A stretch of DNA of 64,000 nt, from assembly GCF_030915405.1 (NCBI RefSeq), contig NZ_CP133262.1, positions 2,418,001 through 2,482,000 of the forward strand. Reading direction: 5' to 3'. Below the pieces are notes generated by a model that was not told where the DNA came from, did no database searches, and saw only the letters and a program-made list of their open reading frames with translations. This document shows, piece by piece, positions 1-8,021 of this stretch (position 1 is its first letter; each line of letters begins with the position of its first letter). The translations under genes were made by a program, and so were the position numbers. This DNA is from Neobacillus nitrireducens. GTDB taxonomy: Bacteria > Bacillota > Bacilli > Bacillales > Cytobacillaceae.

Positions 1-275
1 TTACTTTAATTGGTGATTCAGATTATGACTACAAAGGCTACCCAGTAATTGCTGTACAATATCGGGCCAGAAATATTGTTTTGGATAATATTTCTTTTCG
101 CGATTTTAGAAAGGCTGGAAGTGATATTAAAATTTTCGGAGGCGAAAATCGAGCGGATTCTATTCAAATTAATGATGTGATAAGCCGAAATTCCGCGCCA
201 AAACAGATTGATATCGGCTTAGGAGTCGAAGATATTTCCATTAAAAATACGAAAAGCGTCAATAATTATTTGTGA
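1..275 (+). CDS. C-terminal fragment of a beta-helix-like protein (5' end outside window)
   Basis: An open frame enters from the left edge (first full codon at base 3) and ends with TGA at 273-275. The roughly 90 visible residues show short repeated strands with Asn/Ile ladders (NIVLDNISF, SIQINDVIS, DISIKNTKS), as in right-handed parallel beta-helix proteins such as pectate-lyase-like or glycosidase-associated folds. No catalytic residue can be assigned from this fragment. It ends just as the convergent DUF1836 gene ends; the two overlap by about 10 bases. Family assignment is inferred from repeat texture only. Confidence 0.45.
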   Translation, partial: TLIGDSDYDYKGYPVIAVQYRARNIVLDNISFRDFRKAGSDIKIFGGENRADSIQINDVISRNSAPKQIDIGLGVEDISIKNTKSVNNYL

Positions 276-856
276 CGCTTTCCTTCTTTTTCTACAGTCA
301 TGTCATCAACCAACTTTTCGGCGACTTTCCGATATAAATTACTCATATGAACAAGTGAGGAAATCATTAACACCTGTTCAAGATCGGCTGAGTTTCCTTT
401 TTCAACCTCAGTAATCTCTTCATTCACATCCTTTACCCTTTCCGAAATGTCGGCTTTAAAATCCTCGACATTTTGTCGTGTTAAATTCAGATAACTAGAA
501 TAAAAGGACTCTAACTCCATCTCCTCTTGGATAATTTTTTGATTTATCCCTTGAAGTGTCACTTTAATATCATTGATGGAAAGTGCCCCTTTTAATTGGT
601 AAATCAAGCTCATTAGGATGAGGTGCCTTTTTGAATACTTCTTATTCTGGATTGGAAAAATGAGTTTGCCTTTTGCATAGTTGTTAATCATTGTTTTGGT
701 GAGAACCTTGTCGTCTTCATTCCGCTTCGTTTCGTTGAATTTGTTTTCAAACAACTGAATCACTTGGTCCATGTATAAATCTATTTGTGGAATCTCATCT
801 AAAGTTAAGCCTACATCTAAGCCGAGTTTCTCAATAATTTGTTGGATATTTTCCAT
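266..856 (-). CDS. DUF1836 domain-containing protein
   Basis: This 196-residue soluble protein matches the DUF1836 family of Firmicutes, whose role is unknown; members have an N-terminal region resembling a MerR-type winged HTH. The TKTMINNYAKGKLI stretch near residue 55-70 is the characteristic HTH-like segment. The chosen ATG (MENIQQ) has a GGGG-type ribosome binding site about 8 bases upstream. An ATG six codons earlier has none. The C-terminal third is charged and helical. It is monocistronic and convergent with the beta-helix fragment. A DNA-binding role is inference. Confidence 0.7.
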   Translation of the reverse strand: MENIQQIIEKLGLDVGLTLDEIPQIDLYMDQVIQLFENKFNETKRNEDDKVLTKTMINNYAKGKLIFPIQNKKYSKRHLILMSLIYQLKGALSINDIKVTLQGINQKIIQEEMELESFYSSYLNLTRQNVEDFKADISERVKDVNEEITEVEKGNSADLEQVLMISSLVHMSNLYRKVAEKLVDDMTVEKEGKRHK

Positions 857-911
857 TCGTTTAACCCCGTTCATTGTCGTTATTTTTTTATTATACCTTA
901 AGATATATGCA

Positions 912-940
912 TTGACTAGATGATGATATATAGGTATTAT
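912..940 (+). promoter_or_regulatory. Predicted sigma-A promoter of trhA
   Basis: TTGACT (-35, 912-917) and TATTAT (-10, 935-940) are separated by 17 bp and lie about 47 bp before the trhA start codon. The hexamers are close to consensus. Confidence 0.55.
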
Positions 941-986
941 TATAAGTAGTTATCAAAACTACATGCAATGCTGGGAGGCAATTAAA

Positions 987-1634
987 ATGAACAATTATAT
1001 TCGCGAACCAATCAATGGACTAACCCATTTAGCCGGTGCCGTTTTAGCTTTTGTCGGGCTTCTTGCGATGGTTATCAAGGCGGCATCTACGACTCATTCA
1101 CCGACTGCCATTACTGCAGTGATTATTTTCGGGGTTAGCATGATTCTGCTTTATTCGGCATCGGCTACCTATCACATGGTGATTGCTCAGGATCGAGTCA
1201 TTGCGTTTTTACGAAGGCTGGACCATTCGATGATTTTCATTTTAATTGCCGGTACGTACACACCCTTTTGTTTTATAAGCCTGAACGGAAAAATAGGCGC
1301 CATTCTATTTTCGATTATCTCGGGGATTGCGATTAGCGGGGTTGTCTTTAAAATGGTCTGGTTTAATTGCCCGCGCTGGATTTCTACTGCCCTGTATTTA
1401 GCCATGGGCTGGATGATTGTGTTTGTTTTCTCGCCGCTAACTAGCAGTTTAAACCCGATTGGATTATTTTTACTCATTCTTGGGGGAATTTTTTATACCA
1501 TTGGCGGGGTCATTTACGGTGCAAAGCCTAAGTTTTTAAAGTCAAAATATATGGGATTCCATGAGATTTTTCATATCTTTATATTACTTGGGAGTTTGGC
1601 TCATTTTTTAACCGTTTTCCTTTATGTTATTTAA
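987..1634 (+). CDS. trhA: TrhA/hemolysin III family membrane protein (PAQR-like)
   Basis: The 215-residue protein has seven predicted membrane segments and the family signatures NGLTHLAGA near the N-terminus, YSASATYH and LDHSMIFILIAGTYTP in the middle, and FHEIFHIFILLGSLAH near the C-terminus. The conserved His and Ser/Asp residues are those of the hydrolase-like PAQR/CREST fold. Bacterial TrhA proteins are linked to membrane-fluidity homeostasis; the older name hemolysin III is probably misleading. The ATG at 987 follows GGGAGG at good spacing. An upstream in-frame ATG lacks one. A terminator follows directly. Confidence 0.88.
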   Translation: MNNYIREPINGLTHLAGAVLAFVGLLAMVIKAASTTHSPTAITAVIIFGVSMILLYSASATYHMVIAQDRVIAFLRRLDHSMIFILIAGTYTPFCFISLNGKIGAILFSIISGIAISGVVFKMVWFNCPRWISTALYLAMGWMIVFVFSPLTSSLNPIGLFLLILGGIFYTIGGVIYGAKPKFLKSKYMGFHEIFHIFILLGSLAHFLTVFLYVI

Positions 1635-1640
1635 TTTTTA

Positions 1641-1669
1641 AAACGCCTTATTTGAAGGGCGTTTTTTTT
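1641..1669 (+). terminator. Rho-independent terminator after trhA
   Basis: The stem AACGCC/GGCGTT with an ~10-base loop is followed by eight T residues. Confidence 0.8.
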
Positions 1670-1741
1670 TGAAAATAAACTACCTGCCCTTCGGACAAAA
1701 TAACACCATGAAAGCACCACAATATAATCGAGGTGTTATTA

Positions 1742-2563
1742 TTGTTGCGATTGTTTTTTCAAATGATTGTCATTGGACTTTGTTCTATGTTATTCGGATT
1801 TGCCTTTAACACCTTCCTTATTCCTCATCAGCTAACATCTGGTGGTGTCACAGGCATCGCCTTCTTTATTCACCATTTTTTAGATGTCAATACAGGGTCG
1901 ATTATTTTGCTTATCAATATTCCTTTATTTCTATTAGGAGTAAAATACTTAGGTAAAAAGTTCATTTTGCTGACAGGCTATGCTGTTTTTGTTTTATCAA
2001 TGAGTATGAAATTTATTCCCATTCACGCCATTAGCAAAGACATTCTTCTTTCTTCCATCATTGGAGGGGCTCTTTATGGTATTGCAGTTGGCCTTATCAT
2101 TCGGATTGGAGGCTCGACTGGCGGAACGGATATTGTTAGTCTCACCCTCGCGAAAAAAAGGAACCTGCAGGTGGGCTTTTTAAATATTTGTATGAATTTT
2201 TTGGTGGTGGGGACTTCCGGACTGATTTTTGGATGGGGGATCACTCTTTATACAATCATTACGATTTATGTGTCCGGCCGTGCCGTAGATATGGTGTACA
2301 CGAATCAAAATAAGCTAACGCTAACGATTGTGACGGAAAAGTTTGAGGAGCTGACGGATGCACTAATTCATTTGCACGCTCGTGGCGTTACGGTAACGGA
2401 TGCAGAAGGTGCATACACCCATAAGCCCAAAAAGGTGTTAACTACGGTGATCACCAAATACGAATTAAATGAAACAAAACATGCGATTAGAACGGTAGAT
2501 CCGAAAGCTTTTGTAAACATAATGCAGACGATGGAAGTAATGGGCCGTTTCCGCAGAGATTAA
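1742..2563 (+). CDS. YitT family membrane protein (DUF2179)
   Basis: About 273 residues. The N-terminal two-thirds carry five or six membrane segments with the YitT signatures NTFLIPHQLTSGGVTGIA and GGSTGGTDI. The C-terminal ~85 residues are the soluble DUF2179 domain (TIVTEKFEELTDALI through KAFVNIMQTMEVMGRF). The function of the family is not established; membrane transport has been suggested. No ATG fits: GAGGTG at 1730-1735 is best spaced for a TTG at 1742 or 1745, with a GTG at 1733 as alternative. Downstream lies the 52-bp repeat array. Confidence 0.85.
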   Translation: MLRLFFQMIVIGLCSMLFGFAFNTFLIPHQLTSGGVTGIAFFIHHFLDVNTGSIILLINIPLFLLGVKYLGKKFILLTGYAVFVLSMSMKFIPIHAISKDILLSSIIGGALYGIAVGLIIRIGGSTGGTDIVSLTLAKKRNLQVGFLNICMNFLVVGTSGLIFGWGITLYTIITIYVSGRAVDMVYTNQNKLTLTIVTEKFEELTDALIHLHARGVTVTDAEGAYTHKPKKVLTTVITKYELNETKHAIRTVDPKAFVNIMQTMEVMGRFRRD

Positions 2564-2576
2564 TAGAGGACTGAAG

Positions 2577-2880
2577 CCCGTTTGGTTTATTTTTATGGTT
2601 GGTGGGCATTAGTCGCGTGGACTAGTTACCGTGGAGGCGATTTTTTATGCTTCACGGGCACTAGTCGCATTGACTAGTTACCGTGGAGGCGATTTTTTGC
2701 GCTTCACGGGCATTAGTCGTGTGGACTAGTTACCATGGAGGTTATTTTTTATGCTTCACGGGCATTAGTCGCATTGACAAGTTACCGTGGAGGGGATTTT
2801 TTGCGCTTAACGGGCACCATCCACTTCCTATGGTTACCGTTTATCCATTTTTTTCAGCCTTCGCGGGCACCGTACGCCGG
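2577..2880. repeat. Tandem array with 52-bp period, ~5-6 copies
   Basis: The GGGCA block recurs at 2604, 2656, 2708, 2760 and 2812, exactly 52 bp apart. Each unit contains TTACCGTGGAGGCGA, a T6 run, a GCTTCACGGGCAT block and an AGTCG block followed by GACTAG. Units alternate between GTGGACTAG and ATTGACTAG versions, so the array also has a 104-bp dimer period. The last unit (from about 2827) is degraded. The array fills the gap between the convergent yitT-like and DUF488 genes. Long open frames across it (2683-3130) are by-products of the repeats. Related 52-bp arrays lie at 23700 and 58096. Confidence 0.9.
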
Positions 2881-2894
2881 ACATCACTCCTATT

Positions 2895-3269
2895 TCATCG
2901 TTCCATCTCAGCTAATCTGCCTAGTTCCTCCATCAATACCAATGCGTGATTATGTACTGGGTCCTTTGCTCCATATAAGAGCGTTACTGGGCCCTGCACT
3001 GCCGTTTCAAAGATTTGCCGTATATATTCTTGCTTCTGTTCTTCCGTTCGAAGTTCATCAAGATATCTGTGACGAAATTCTTCGAATAACTCAGGTTTAT
3101 GACAAAACCACTTCCGCAGTTCGTTGCTAGGAGCTAGGTCTTTATGCCAAAACGAAAGCTTCGCCGCTTCTTTCGAAATCCCCCTCGGCCACAAGCGGTC
3201 AATTAAAATACGGCATCCATCCGATTCGTCGTAGGGCTCATAGACCCTTTTCATAAAAATATTTTCCAT
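2895..3269 (-). CDS. DUF488 family protein
   Basis: The 124-residue protein carries the DUF488 signatures RVYEPYDESDGCRILIDRLW, PRGISKEAAK and W.KDLAPSNELRKWF, followed by LLYGAKDPVHNHA. Family members are small soluble proteins of unknown role and have been proposed to be enzymes. The start is the ATG preceded by GGAGG at 8 bases; the open frame runs further upstream but through a repeat-rich, non-coding stretch. It is downstream of the excisionase-like gene on the same strand, separated by a GGTGTCAGGCACC element. Confidence 0.85.
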   Translation of the reverse strand: MENIFMKRVYEPYDESDGCRILIDRLWPRGISKEAAKLSFWHKDLAPSNELRKWFCHKPELFEEFRHRYLDELRTEEQKQEYIRQIFETAVQGPVTLLYGAKDPVHNHALVLMEELGRLAEMER

Positions 3270-3283
3270 ACTTAACCTCCAAT

Positions 3284-3376
3284 TGGTGTAAGGCACCACA
3301 TCACCACTACGTCCACCCCGTATGGACAAATCCACGGATTTGTCCACGAATGGTGTCAGGCACCATTTAAGTGGCA
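3284..3376. repeat. GGTGTCAGGCACC-type element with internal hairpin
   Basis: Two copies of the dispersed motif GGTGT(A/C)AGGCACC lie at 3285-3297 and 3353-3365, and a half site GGCACC follows at about 3371. Between them is a perfect hairpin GGACAAATCC-AC-GGATTTGTCC. Related sequence occurs at 60741-60781 and in the hairpins at 62793, 62964 and 63135. Confidence 0.7.
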
Positions 3377-3390
3377 CCAACTTCTAAATA

Positions 3391-3621
3391 TTAATCCTCA
3401 TCCTTTACGTCGATGCTTTCTGGGATAGGTTCGTTTAGGATTTCTTCGATGAGTTGTTTGTATTTTTCCATTTGTTTTAGGTGGGTGCTGAATTGTTCTT
3501 TGTAGATTAGGTACTCTTCCCCATCAAATAGGGCGCGAATTTTCTTTTGTTGGATTAGACTTTTTACGGTAGCCTCTGGAACCGATAAATATTCTGCTGT
3601 CTCTTTTACTGTAATGTACAA
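3391..3621 (-). CDS. Excisionase/MerR-type helix-turn-helix small protein
   Basis: The 76-residue protein has the excisionase-family DNA-binding pattern near its N-terminus: ITVKETAEYLSVPEATVKSLIQQKKI followed by a wing (ALFDGEEYLIYKEQF). A helical, charged tail follows. It starts with TTG after GAGGAG at 8 bases. No integrase or phage gene is nearby, so it is more likely a stand-alone regulator or a domesticated Xis-like protein than part of an active element. Its target is unknown. Confidence 0.7.
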   Translation of the reverse strand: MYITVKETAEYLSVPEATVKSLIQQKKIRALFDGEEYLIYKEQFSTHLKQMEKYKQLIEEILNEPIPESIDVKDED

Positions 3622-3699
3622 TTTATATACTCCTCTTTAAAAAATCGTTTTTCTTTACTGTCGGCAATTTTCCAAAGCTCATTCCCTTTTCTCAAACCT

Positions 3700-4635
3700 T
3701 CATCGTCCAACCCCTGGTCGATGGTCCAAGAAGTTTTGATAGGCAAAGCCGCGGACAACATCTTCACTGTAATATTTTAATAGCTCATTAATAAGATTTT
3801 GGCTTTTCGAGGCATCTTCCAAATTAGTAATAAAGGTTGCAATCCCATCCAAATCTGAGCCGAATCCAATCTGTTTGACCCCGCCTAATGCGCAAAAGTG
3901 ATCAATATGTTTCACAAGGTCCGGAATCGTTACTTCGCCCGATTCTTTTACAAAAGGTGGATGGTAGACAACATGAATCAACCCGCCTTTAGCAAACATC
4001 GCCTGCGCCTGTTCATCTGTTAAGTTACGCAAATGGTTGCAGAGTGCTCGTGCATTCGAGTGACTCGCAATCGGATACTTGGCTAATTCAATGACTTCCC
4101 AAATCCCCTTGTCGCTTAAATGGGAAACATCGGTCAAGATTTGATGCTCGTTATTAAACTCCACAATTTCTTTACCGAAAAGGGTCAACCCAGCGCCGCG
4201 CGGTTCACCAGCACCATCTGCGGCAAGATTGGCTTGATTCCATGTCAAACCAACAGAACGTACCCCGAGTTGGTAAAGAATATGGAGCTTAGCTATATCA
4301 TTGCCAATCGGGTCCACCCCTTCAAGCGTCAGCATGGCCCCAATTTGACCAATTTTTAAATCATCAAAATCCGCCCAGTCCTTGATATGGACCATATCCG
4401 GATTTTTACCAAGCACTTCCTTGTAAAAATAATCAACTTGCTCGAGCGCAACCTGAAATTTCTGATCCCCTTTAATATCCGGTTCGATAAAAATCGCAAA
4501 GCACTGCACCTTGATTTGGCCCAGTTGTAATCGAGTCTTATTTGTTTGTAATTCAGGTGCGTCAGCGTATCGCAACGCCCCCTTAGCTTCTTGAAGTTTC
4601 ATTAGAGCATCACAATGTAGGTCAATTATCTTCAT
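3700..4635 (-). CDS. Membrane dipeptidase (peptidase M19)
   Basis: This ~311-residue zinc hydrolase of the renal dipeptidase family would cleave dipeptides in the cytoplasm; there is no signal peptide. Visible motifs are the metal-binding IIDLHCDAL at the N-terminus, LTLEGVDPIG, SVGLTWNQAN, LTDVSHLSDKG and PIASHSNARAL with conserved His, and GSDLDGI near the C-terminus. The ATG (MKIIDL) follows AAGGAG at 10 bases; a TTG eight codons earlier overlaps that site and is unlikely. Length matches the bacterial family. It is a single gene between the small HTH gene and the SRPBCC gene. Confidence 0.88.
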   Translation of the reverse strand: MKIIDLHCDALMKLQEAKGALRYADAPELQTNKTRLQLGQIKVQCFAIFIEPDIKGDQKFQVALEQVDYFYKEVLGKNPDMVHIKDWADFDDLKIGQIGAMLTLEGVDPIGNDIAKLHILYQLGVRSVGLTWNQANLAADGAGEPRGAGLTLFGKEIVEFNNEHQILTDVSHLSDKGIWEVIELAKYPIASHSNARALCNHLRNLTDEQAQAMFAKGGLIHVVYHPPFVKESGEVTIPDLVKHIDHFCALGGVKQIGFGSDLDGIATFITNLEDASKSQNLINELLKYYSEDVVRGFAYQNFLDHRPGVGR

Positions 4636-4732
4636 ATCCAGCGGACTCCTTTTTAACAAAAGTTTACCATAACAAAGAGAGCTAGGGTGATAAGTTTCCT
4701 AGCCCAATAAGAATATAAGTTTTACGGAAAAA

Positions 4733-5191
4733 CTAATTAGCTGCTTCCGCCATTTTTTTGATACTAGGTAGCACCTTGTCCCAAATCTCCGCACTTAAAT
4801 CGCGATATTTCTTCCCTTCCGGTATCACAGAGAAATCTCCTTGTAAAATATGCAGAGTCGTTTTTCCATTTTTCTCAGACAAGTGGAAGGTAATCCCGTC
4901 TTCTTCGGTAACAAGTGCCTTTTCCGCGCTCCGAACGTCAAATACTGTAAAGCGGAGGATCTTATTTTGTTCGTTAGCTGTCACGTTCCCTTCAACTATG
5001 ACCGTCCCATCCTCGCCTTTCCATAGAACAGGACTGCCAAGCTCCCAAGTGGAGTCGAGATGAAACTGTGGTCCACCGCTTGAAAATTCAGTCGCCCAAT
5101 GGTTATTGTACTCACTGACCGTAAGAACCTCCCATACCTTTGAAGCCGAAGCATTGATTTCAATCGTTTGGTCGACAAATAGTTTATTCAT
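4733..5191 (-). CDS. SRPBCC/START-like domain protein
   Basis: The 152-residue protein has the SRPBCC (AHSA1/polyketide cyclase-like) pattern: TIEINASASKVWEVLTVSEY at residues 9-28, a central beta-rich half including LRFTVFDV and GITFHLSEKNGKTTLHI, and a long C-terminal helix. Such proteins bind hydrophobic ligands in a deep pocket; the ligand is unknown here. It starts at ATG behind AGGAGG. It is monocistronic. Confidence 0.75.
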   Translation of the reverse strand: MNKLFVDQTIEINASASKVWEVLTVSEYNNHWATEFSSGGPQFHLDSTWELGSPVLWKGEDGTVIVEGNVTANEQNKILRFTVFDVRSAEKALVTEEDGITFHLSEKNGKTTLHILQGDFSVIPEGKKYRDLSAEIWDKVLPSIKKMAEAAN

Positions 5192-5261
5192 AAATACCTC
5201 CTAGAGATGATATAACCATTATAATTCACCCGATATCCCTCATACAATTATAGACCAATAA

Positions 5262-5293
5262 AGTAAAGGAAACCCGCCGTTTGATTGGCGAGT
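5262..5293 (-). terminator. Terminator downstream of the purine catabolic operon
   Basis: Read on the minus strand, ACTCGCC-aatcaaa-GGCGGGT forms a stem followed by a TTTCCTTT tract, about 200 bp past the last operon gene. Confidence 0.5.
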
Positions 5294-5384
5294 CTCATGT
5301 TGTTTTAACAAATCTTTTGATGGGCTTATTTATTCACTTGGCTGCTATTTATATAACCGTTCCCTTATTTGGAAGTTATTTTAC

Positions 5385-5485
5385 ATTTATCGGAAAATTA
5401 ATTCTCCTTTTCGTAGAATAATTTCGTTTTTTGTAAAATTCACTCCCCTTTTCGTAAAATCTACTCCCTTTTCCATAAAATTAAC
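5385..5485. repeat. Degenerate ~21-bp tandem array
   Basis: About four imperfect units of the form AATTCaCTCCCCTTTTCGTAA repeat at roughly 21-bp spacing; the last two are cleanest, from about 5438 and 5459. The array lies directly after the stop of the last gene of the purine operon. It shares its period and an AATTC-CTC block with the perfect array at 48253. The rest of the 5192-5494 gap holds only the terminator. Confidence 0.6.
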
Positions 5486-5494
5486 TTACTACTA

Positions 5495-6757
5495 TTAGTT
5501 AACCCTTCCCTCCCCAAGCAAATCATAAAGTGTACAAGCAATTATTTTGGTGGCATCGATTAAATCCTCTAAACGAATATTTTCATCAGCCCGGTGCCCA
5601 TTGGCATCTTCAAGCCTTTTTGGGCCGACACCAAACATAATCGTCGGTATGCCTTTTTCATAAAAATGGCGGGCATCGGCATAGATTGGGACTCCGTTAA
5701 TGGCTAATTCACCCTTGCCCTTCATAATGGACTGCCAATTCGACGATAATGCGGCAATTAGTGGGGAATTTTCCGGAACAGGTCCGAAGCTTTCTGCATG
5801 AAGGATTTTTCGAATTTCTAGTTTAATTCCTTCGGTTGCCTGAACTGCTTCCTCAACGACTTTTCTAAATTCCGCTTCCGCTTGTGCTCCATCTTCACCT
5901 GGAATTAATCTTCGGTCGACCCTTATCGTACATTGATCGGGCACGACATTCGTGTTAATTCCACCTGAAATTAGTCCGATAACCAAGGTTGGATGGTCAA
6001 TCCCGGGCACAGAAGATTTTTTAGCCGCGAGAGTCTGACGATATTCATATAGGCCATTTAATATCTTTGTCGTCGCCTCAAGCGCATCGATTCCTGTATG
6101 TGGCAGGGCGGCATGGGCAGACTTCCCAGTTGTTCTCACTTCAAAATGTAAACAGCCATTGTGAGCATTAACCGCTGAATAGGTAAAGCCAGCCGCAATC
6201 GCCATATCAGGACTTATAGATCCTTGTTCAAGCAGTCGCCTAGGGCCTAATTCTCCGCCTGTTTCTTCATCAAACGTAAACGCAAGGTCGATTTTCCCTT
6301 GCAACTGTTGACTAATTCCCGCAGCTTTCAAGGCTAAAACGGCGTAGGAATAGGCAGCAATATCTGATTTGGAAACAGCCACACCACGCCCATACATCTT
6401 TCCATTAATAATTTCCCCGCCGTATGGGTCGACACTCCAGCCTAGCCCCGGTGGCACCACATCACCATGTGCATTTAAGGCGACGCACGTTCCTTCTCCG
6501 TTCCCAAACTCGGTCCTACTAAGGACGTTAGCCAAACTAATCATTCCAGCGGCATTTACTTCTTCCTGGTCTACCTCTAATAACGAAACCTCCTCAAAGC
6601 CGAGTTCTTGAAGCTGTTCCTGTAAAAATGCAGCAATCGGGTAACAGTCACCTGCCGGGTTATCCGACGGAACTTGCACGATCCTTTTTAAAAAATCAAT
6701 CATTTCAATTTGGTGTTCTTCAATCCACCGGACCAACCTTTCCTTATCCTGATTCAT
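5495..6757 (-). CDS. M20 family metallopeptidase/deacylase in the purine operon
   Basis: The 420-residue dinuclear zinc hydrolase resembles ArgE/DapE/CPG2 proteins. Metal-site motifs are ALNAHGDVVPPG near residue 95, GRGVAVSKSDIAAY with the bridging Asp, and FTFDEETGGELGPRR with the catalytic Glu pair; a dimerisation insert follows and a late GHRADENIRL supplies the final His. It overlaps the preceding allantoate amidohydrolase gene by 4 bases (ATGA), so the two are translationally coupled. In this context it may act on a ureide or carbamoyl intermediate, but that is inference; it could equally be an amino-acid deacylase. It is not part of the classic B. subtilis puc set. Confidence 0.8.
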   Translation of the reverse strand: MNQDKERLVRWIEEHQIEMIDFLKRIVQVPSDNPAGDCYPIAAFLQEQLQELGFEEVSLLEVDQEEVNAAGMISLANVLSRTEFGNGEGTCVALNAHGDVVPPGLGWSVDPYGGEIINGKMYGRGVAVSKSDIAAYSYAVLALKAAGISQQLQGKIDLAFTFDEETGGELGPRRLLEQGSISPDMAIAAGFTYSAVNAHNGCLHFEVRTTGKSAHAALPHTGIDALEATTKILNGLYEYRQTLAAKKSSVPGIDHPTLVIGLISGGINTNVVPDQCTIRVDRRLIPGEDGAQAEAEFRKVVEEAVQATEGIKLEIRKILHAESFGPVPENSPLIAALSSNWQSIMKGKGELAINGVPIYADARHFYEKGIPTIMFGVGPKRLEDANGHRADENIRLEDLIDATKIIACTLYDLLGEGRVN

Positions 6758-8004
6758 AATGCTCCTCCTTTTTGCTGTGGATACGCTAGTTGATGTAATA
6801 ATTGGATTAGTACTTCAAGACCCTTATCTAAGTCGGCGGGGGATGTATATTCCAATGGTGAATGGCTGATTCCTCCCTGGCTTGGGACAAAAATCAAAGT
6901 AGTTGGACAAATTTGAGCAAACAACTGAGCATCATGCCCCGCCCCGCTGTTCATCACATGATAGGTGACCTTTTCCTTTACGCAAATCGTCTCTATCCTT
7001 TCATTTAGGCTTGGATCCATTTGAACTGGAAGAACCTCATGCCATTTTTCCATCTCCATCTCTAGCCCCGCTGATGCGGCAATCTCAAGAAATCGACTGG
7101 TAAATCGTTCACAAAAGGAGCTTAAAACAGACTCGACTGGATGCCTGGCATCGACTGTAAAAACGATTTGACCAGGTATGACATTTGAAACATTCGGCTC
7201 TACAAACAGCTGACCCACCGTCGTGACCAAATCTTCATCATATTCTTGAACCAGTTCATATAATTCATGAATCATTAACACCCCGCCACGCAAGGCATCT
7301 TTTCGCCATTTCATTAGTGTTGTACCAGCATGATTGGGTTCGCCTTTTACTGTGATTCGAAAGCGTTTTTGACCAATAATGGTTTGAACAATGCCAATCG
7401 ACTTCGCTAGTTTTTCAAGGCTGGGTCCTTGTTCGATATGTAATTCAATGAATGCATGAATATCGTTACGGACCGTGTAATTATCAGCTTCAAGCCCAAA
7501 ACCTGCCTCTTTCATCGCAGTTTCAAAGCCCATTCCATCCGAATCCCTCACACCGATTAAATCGGTAAAAGAATAGGTTCCTGTCACCAGCCCTGACCCC
7601 GAGCAGGCAATCGGAAAACGGCTACCCTCCTCTTCACAAAACGAAACCACTTCGAGATTTAGCAACGGCTGGCCATACTCTTTTTTTAGATGGCTTAAAG
7701 CTAGGACGGCAGCAATAATTCCATAGGCACCATCGTACTTACCCCCGGAAGCCACTGTATCAACATGAGACCCAACAAGGATTGTTGGAGCCTCTGGACT
7801 TACAGTCGGCAGTCGTCCAAATAGGTTTCCAATGGAATCGAACTTTGTCTCAAGCCCGAGCAGCTCCATCCATTCCCGTAATGCTTGCTGCGCTTCTTTC
7901 CAAGGTTTGGAATAGAGGAGCCGAGTCACTCCGCCTTTACTTACTGCGCCAATCGAACTGAGCCACTCAATGGCTTCAGCCAAATTATTAGGGAACTGCT
8001 TCAT
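6754..8004 (-). CDS. allC: Allantoate amidohydrolase (M20, Zn-dependent)
   Basis: The 416-residue M20-family amidohydrolase belongs to the group of allantoate amidohydrolases, ureidoglycolate amidohydrolases and N-carbamoyl-L-amino-acid hydrolases. Visible are VGSHVDTVASGGKYDGAYG (metal ligands near residue 80-100), FCEEEGSRFP with the Glu pair, IELHIEQGP and the C-terminal GAGHDAQLFAQICP. Position directly after allantoinase favours allantoate as substrate, releasing ammonia and CO2 to give ureidoglycine. ATG is preferred over the overlapping upstream GTG because GGAGGG is 6 bases before it. It corresponds to PucF of B. subtilis. Confidence 0.85.
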   Translation of the reverse strand: MKQFPNNLAEAIEWLSSIGAVSKGGVTRLLYSKPWKEAQQALREWMELLGLETKFDSIGNLFGRLPTVSPEAPTILVGSHVDTVASGGKYDGAYGIIAAVLALSHLKKEYGQPLLNLEVVSFCEEEGSRFPIACSGSGLVTGTYSFTDLIGVRDSDGMGFETAMKEAGFGLEADNYTVRNDIHAFIELHIEQGPSLEKLAKSIGIVQTIIGQKRFRITVKGEPNHAGTTLMKWRKDALRGGVLMIHELYELVQEYDEDLVTTVGQLFVEPNVSNVIPGQIVFTVDARHPVESVLSSFCERFTSRFLEIAASAGLEMEMEKWHEVLPVQMDPSLNERIETICVKEKVTYHVMNSGAGHDAQLFAQICPTTLIFVPSQGGISHSPLEYTSPADLDKGLEVLIQLLHQLAYPQQKGGAL

Positions 8005-8021
8005 CACTCGCCCTCCCTTGC

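Noticed and set aside
2683..3130. Open frames of 88 and 131 codons on the plus strand
   Set aside because: They run through the 52-bp repeat array and then antisense to the DUF488 gene; the peptide repeats mirror the DNA period and there is no ribosome binding site.
3391..3621. Excisionase-like gene as evidence of an integrated element
   Set aside because: No integrase, attachment repeats or phage genes in the neighbourhood.
5317..5421. 33-codon hydrophobic plus-strand frame
   Set aside because: No ribosome binding site; the end lies in the 21-bp repeat array.
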